NCBI GenBank assembly: GCA_937982495.1
Contig: CALJLX010000587.1
Span: 1 to 14,623 of the forward strand
Source: an uncultured Desulfuromonas sp.
GTDB taxonomy: Bacteria; Desulfobacterota; Desulfuromonadia; Desulfuromonadales; Trichloromonadaceae
DNA length: 14,623 nucleotides
Direction: 5' to 3'
The notes under the pieces were generated by a model. The model made no database searches and was not told where the DNA came from. It saw only the letters and a list, made by a program, of their open reading frames with translations. The translations under genes were made by a program, and so were the position numbers. Shown here in pieces: positions 14,601 through 14,623 of the stretch (position 1 is the first letter of the stretch; every line of letters begins with the position of its first letter).

Positions 14601-14623
14601 CGAGGTCATCCCCAGCAATACCA
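11613..14623 (-). CDS. pilY1: PilY1-like type IV pilus tip/adhesin protein, N-terminus cut off by window edge
   Basis: Secreted PilY1/PilC-adhesin family protein, placed at the pilus tip and needed for assembly and surface contact in related systems. The 1001 codons from TTG 14618 start inside what looks like the end of a signal peptide (small residues, then GWGA before DRF), so the true start is beyond 14623. Residues about 33-255 resemble the PilY1 von Willebrand A region (RAGLMVFG, SPIEAACQKNIFIVI), but the metal site residues are replaced. Residues about 420-1001 form the C-terminal beta-propeller: DWLLGDLLHARPTVV (430-444), RTLIFVGGNDGMLHAFRDA (463-481), ADRLYAVDLGGRLWRF (724-739). Asp-rich calcium-type loops lie at 178-187, 418-427, 520-524 and 717-725; the last, DGDEDGFAD, matches the calcium loop of Pseudomonas PilY1 in place and pattern. 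The stop sits 8 nt before the minor pilin gene. Family assignment is firm for the C-terminal half. Confidence 0.9.
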   Translation of the reverse strand, partial: VLLGMTSAGWGADRFVGDTAIYTEPGPASVPAANLLLLIEQGVPAELLRESLPLALAPWRDRVRAGLMVFGGAELGGRLLLPVADLAGEEDWRRFNEWLTLLPEQEILEESPSALAEALLDGIFYFDRERPASTAPVSGAEFSASPIEAACQKNIFIVIAPGRGDGVVAERTDHLVLTDGDGDGYVADEAAAQAYAGDLAADWDDRQNLRTHALALAGENALLRAVAEDGRGLYRNVANAAETGAALGEMLANLTAEVASSFTTPTLSFGTGVSTAAPARIYLSSFQPRSQKPWLGNLKKYAVDGEGRIVDRNGAAALCPDARDAGACAGTAAGDFKPDSVSFWNSRGDGGVVAAGGAGEVLLSGEERRLYSNLSDQADLTHSANAVTAANLSPARLGLSDAGAAGRLLAYLQGADAFDEDGDGLLSETRDWLLGDLLHARPTVVPYRRFPANAEAESDPAQNRTLIFVGGNDGMLHAFRDADGAELWAFIPDVLLPELAGLAGVVHGYFVDGTAVPFIYDRDGDGNIGPGPEQEADDRDPAGMIDDGADDRVILLFGLRRGGGAYYALDVTVPERPKFLWKFDRETVDGDGRALFPELGESWSEPRLARVRIDGTVHDVAFIGAGYDVAEDGRYGPVADFPQPNVPAVGAGAMTSAGQVGADQAITSGRGVYAFAVATRDARGVPLIASAPERIWGWTVLNDARLDRSLPGEITVLDGDEDGFADRLYAVDLGGRLWRFMVGEADPANWSGTLVFSPDPAAGRKAFPGLSPARSGDRWLIAYGSGDRAHPLNTAVTDRFYLIRDQGLSDAEPIAESALIDVTGDALQLEDNDENARGELLAALLAEDCPGWRISLERLDQAGRAGGEKVLAAPLIFNRVVYFTTYMPDAPEALPQLPCVVGNPGSARLYAVDWRTGEAVLNFHPENDGEGEEAVNPRALGPRREVLRRADRGTALGAGLPGGIVTLLDGPGAELLVGAGEGLHRRAATSGGMIFPLYWRQW

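Overview
The window is a GC-rich stretch from one bacterial chromosome. All nine genes lie on the minus strand, so transcription runs from high to low coordinates. Gene content and wording of the proteins (PilB-PilT-PilC-PilS in that order, a PilT with the 'HQLL...SDLH' start, a PilY1/FimT pair nearby) point to the Desulfuromonadales/Geobacter-Desulfuromonas group (Desulfobacterota, formerly Deltaproteobacteria). That placement is inferred from memory of these families, not from a search.

Layout in transcription order. (1) 14623 to 11044: the end of a type IV pilus tip/adhesin module, with a PilY1-like protein whose N-terminus is off the window, then a FimT/GspH minor pseudopilin 8 nt downstream and a weak candidate terminator. 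(2) 11043 to 10963: the only real intergenic region, 81 nt, with a candidate sigma70 promoter overlapped by an imperfect inverted repeat. (3) 10962 to 5489: a housekeeping block of a DUF1015 protein, RNase R (rnr), the bifunctional riboflavin kinase/FAD synthetase (ribF) and shikimate dehydrogenase (aroE); the rnr/ribF and ribF/aroE junctions overlap and the DUF1015/rnr junction is tight. (4) 5432 to 1: the type IV pilus motor module, with PilB (extension ATPase), PilT (retraction ATPase), PilC (platform protein) and PilS (sensor kinase, C-terminus off the window). A compact hairpin plus T-run lies between pilB and pilT and may separate their expression.

The pilus genes fit one machine: PilB and PilT drive extension and retraction through PilC, FimT and PilY1 belong to the tip/priming complex, and PilS would control pilin transcription with a PilR expected just beyond base 1. 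The housekeeping genes have no obvious link to pili. No gap longer than 300 nt lacks a gene. I see no tRNA, rRNA, CRISPR, insertion sequence, prophage or defence system.

I found no clearly new system. The most unusual observation is that the PilY1-like protein keeps the outline of its von Willebrand A domain but appears to have lost its metal-binding (MIDAS) residues, while several aspartate-rich calcium-type loops are kept.
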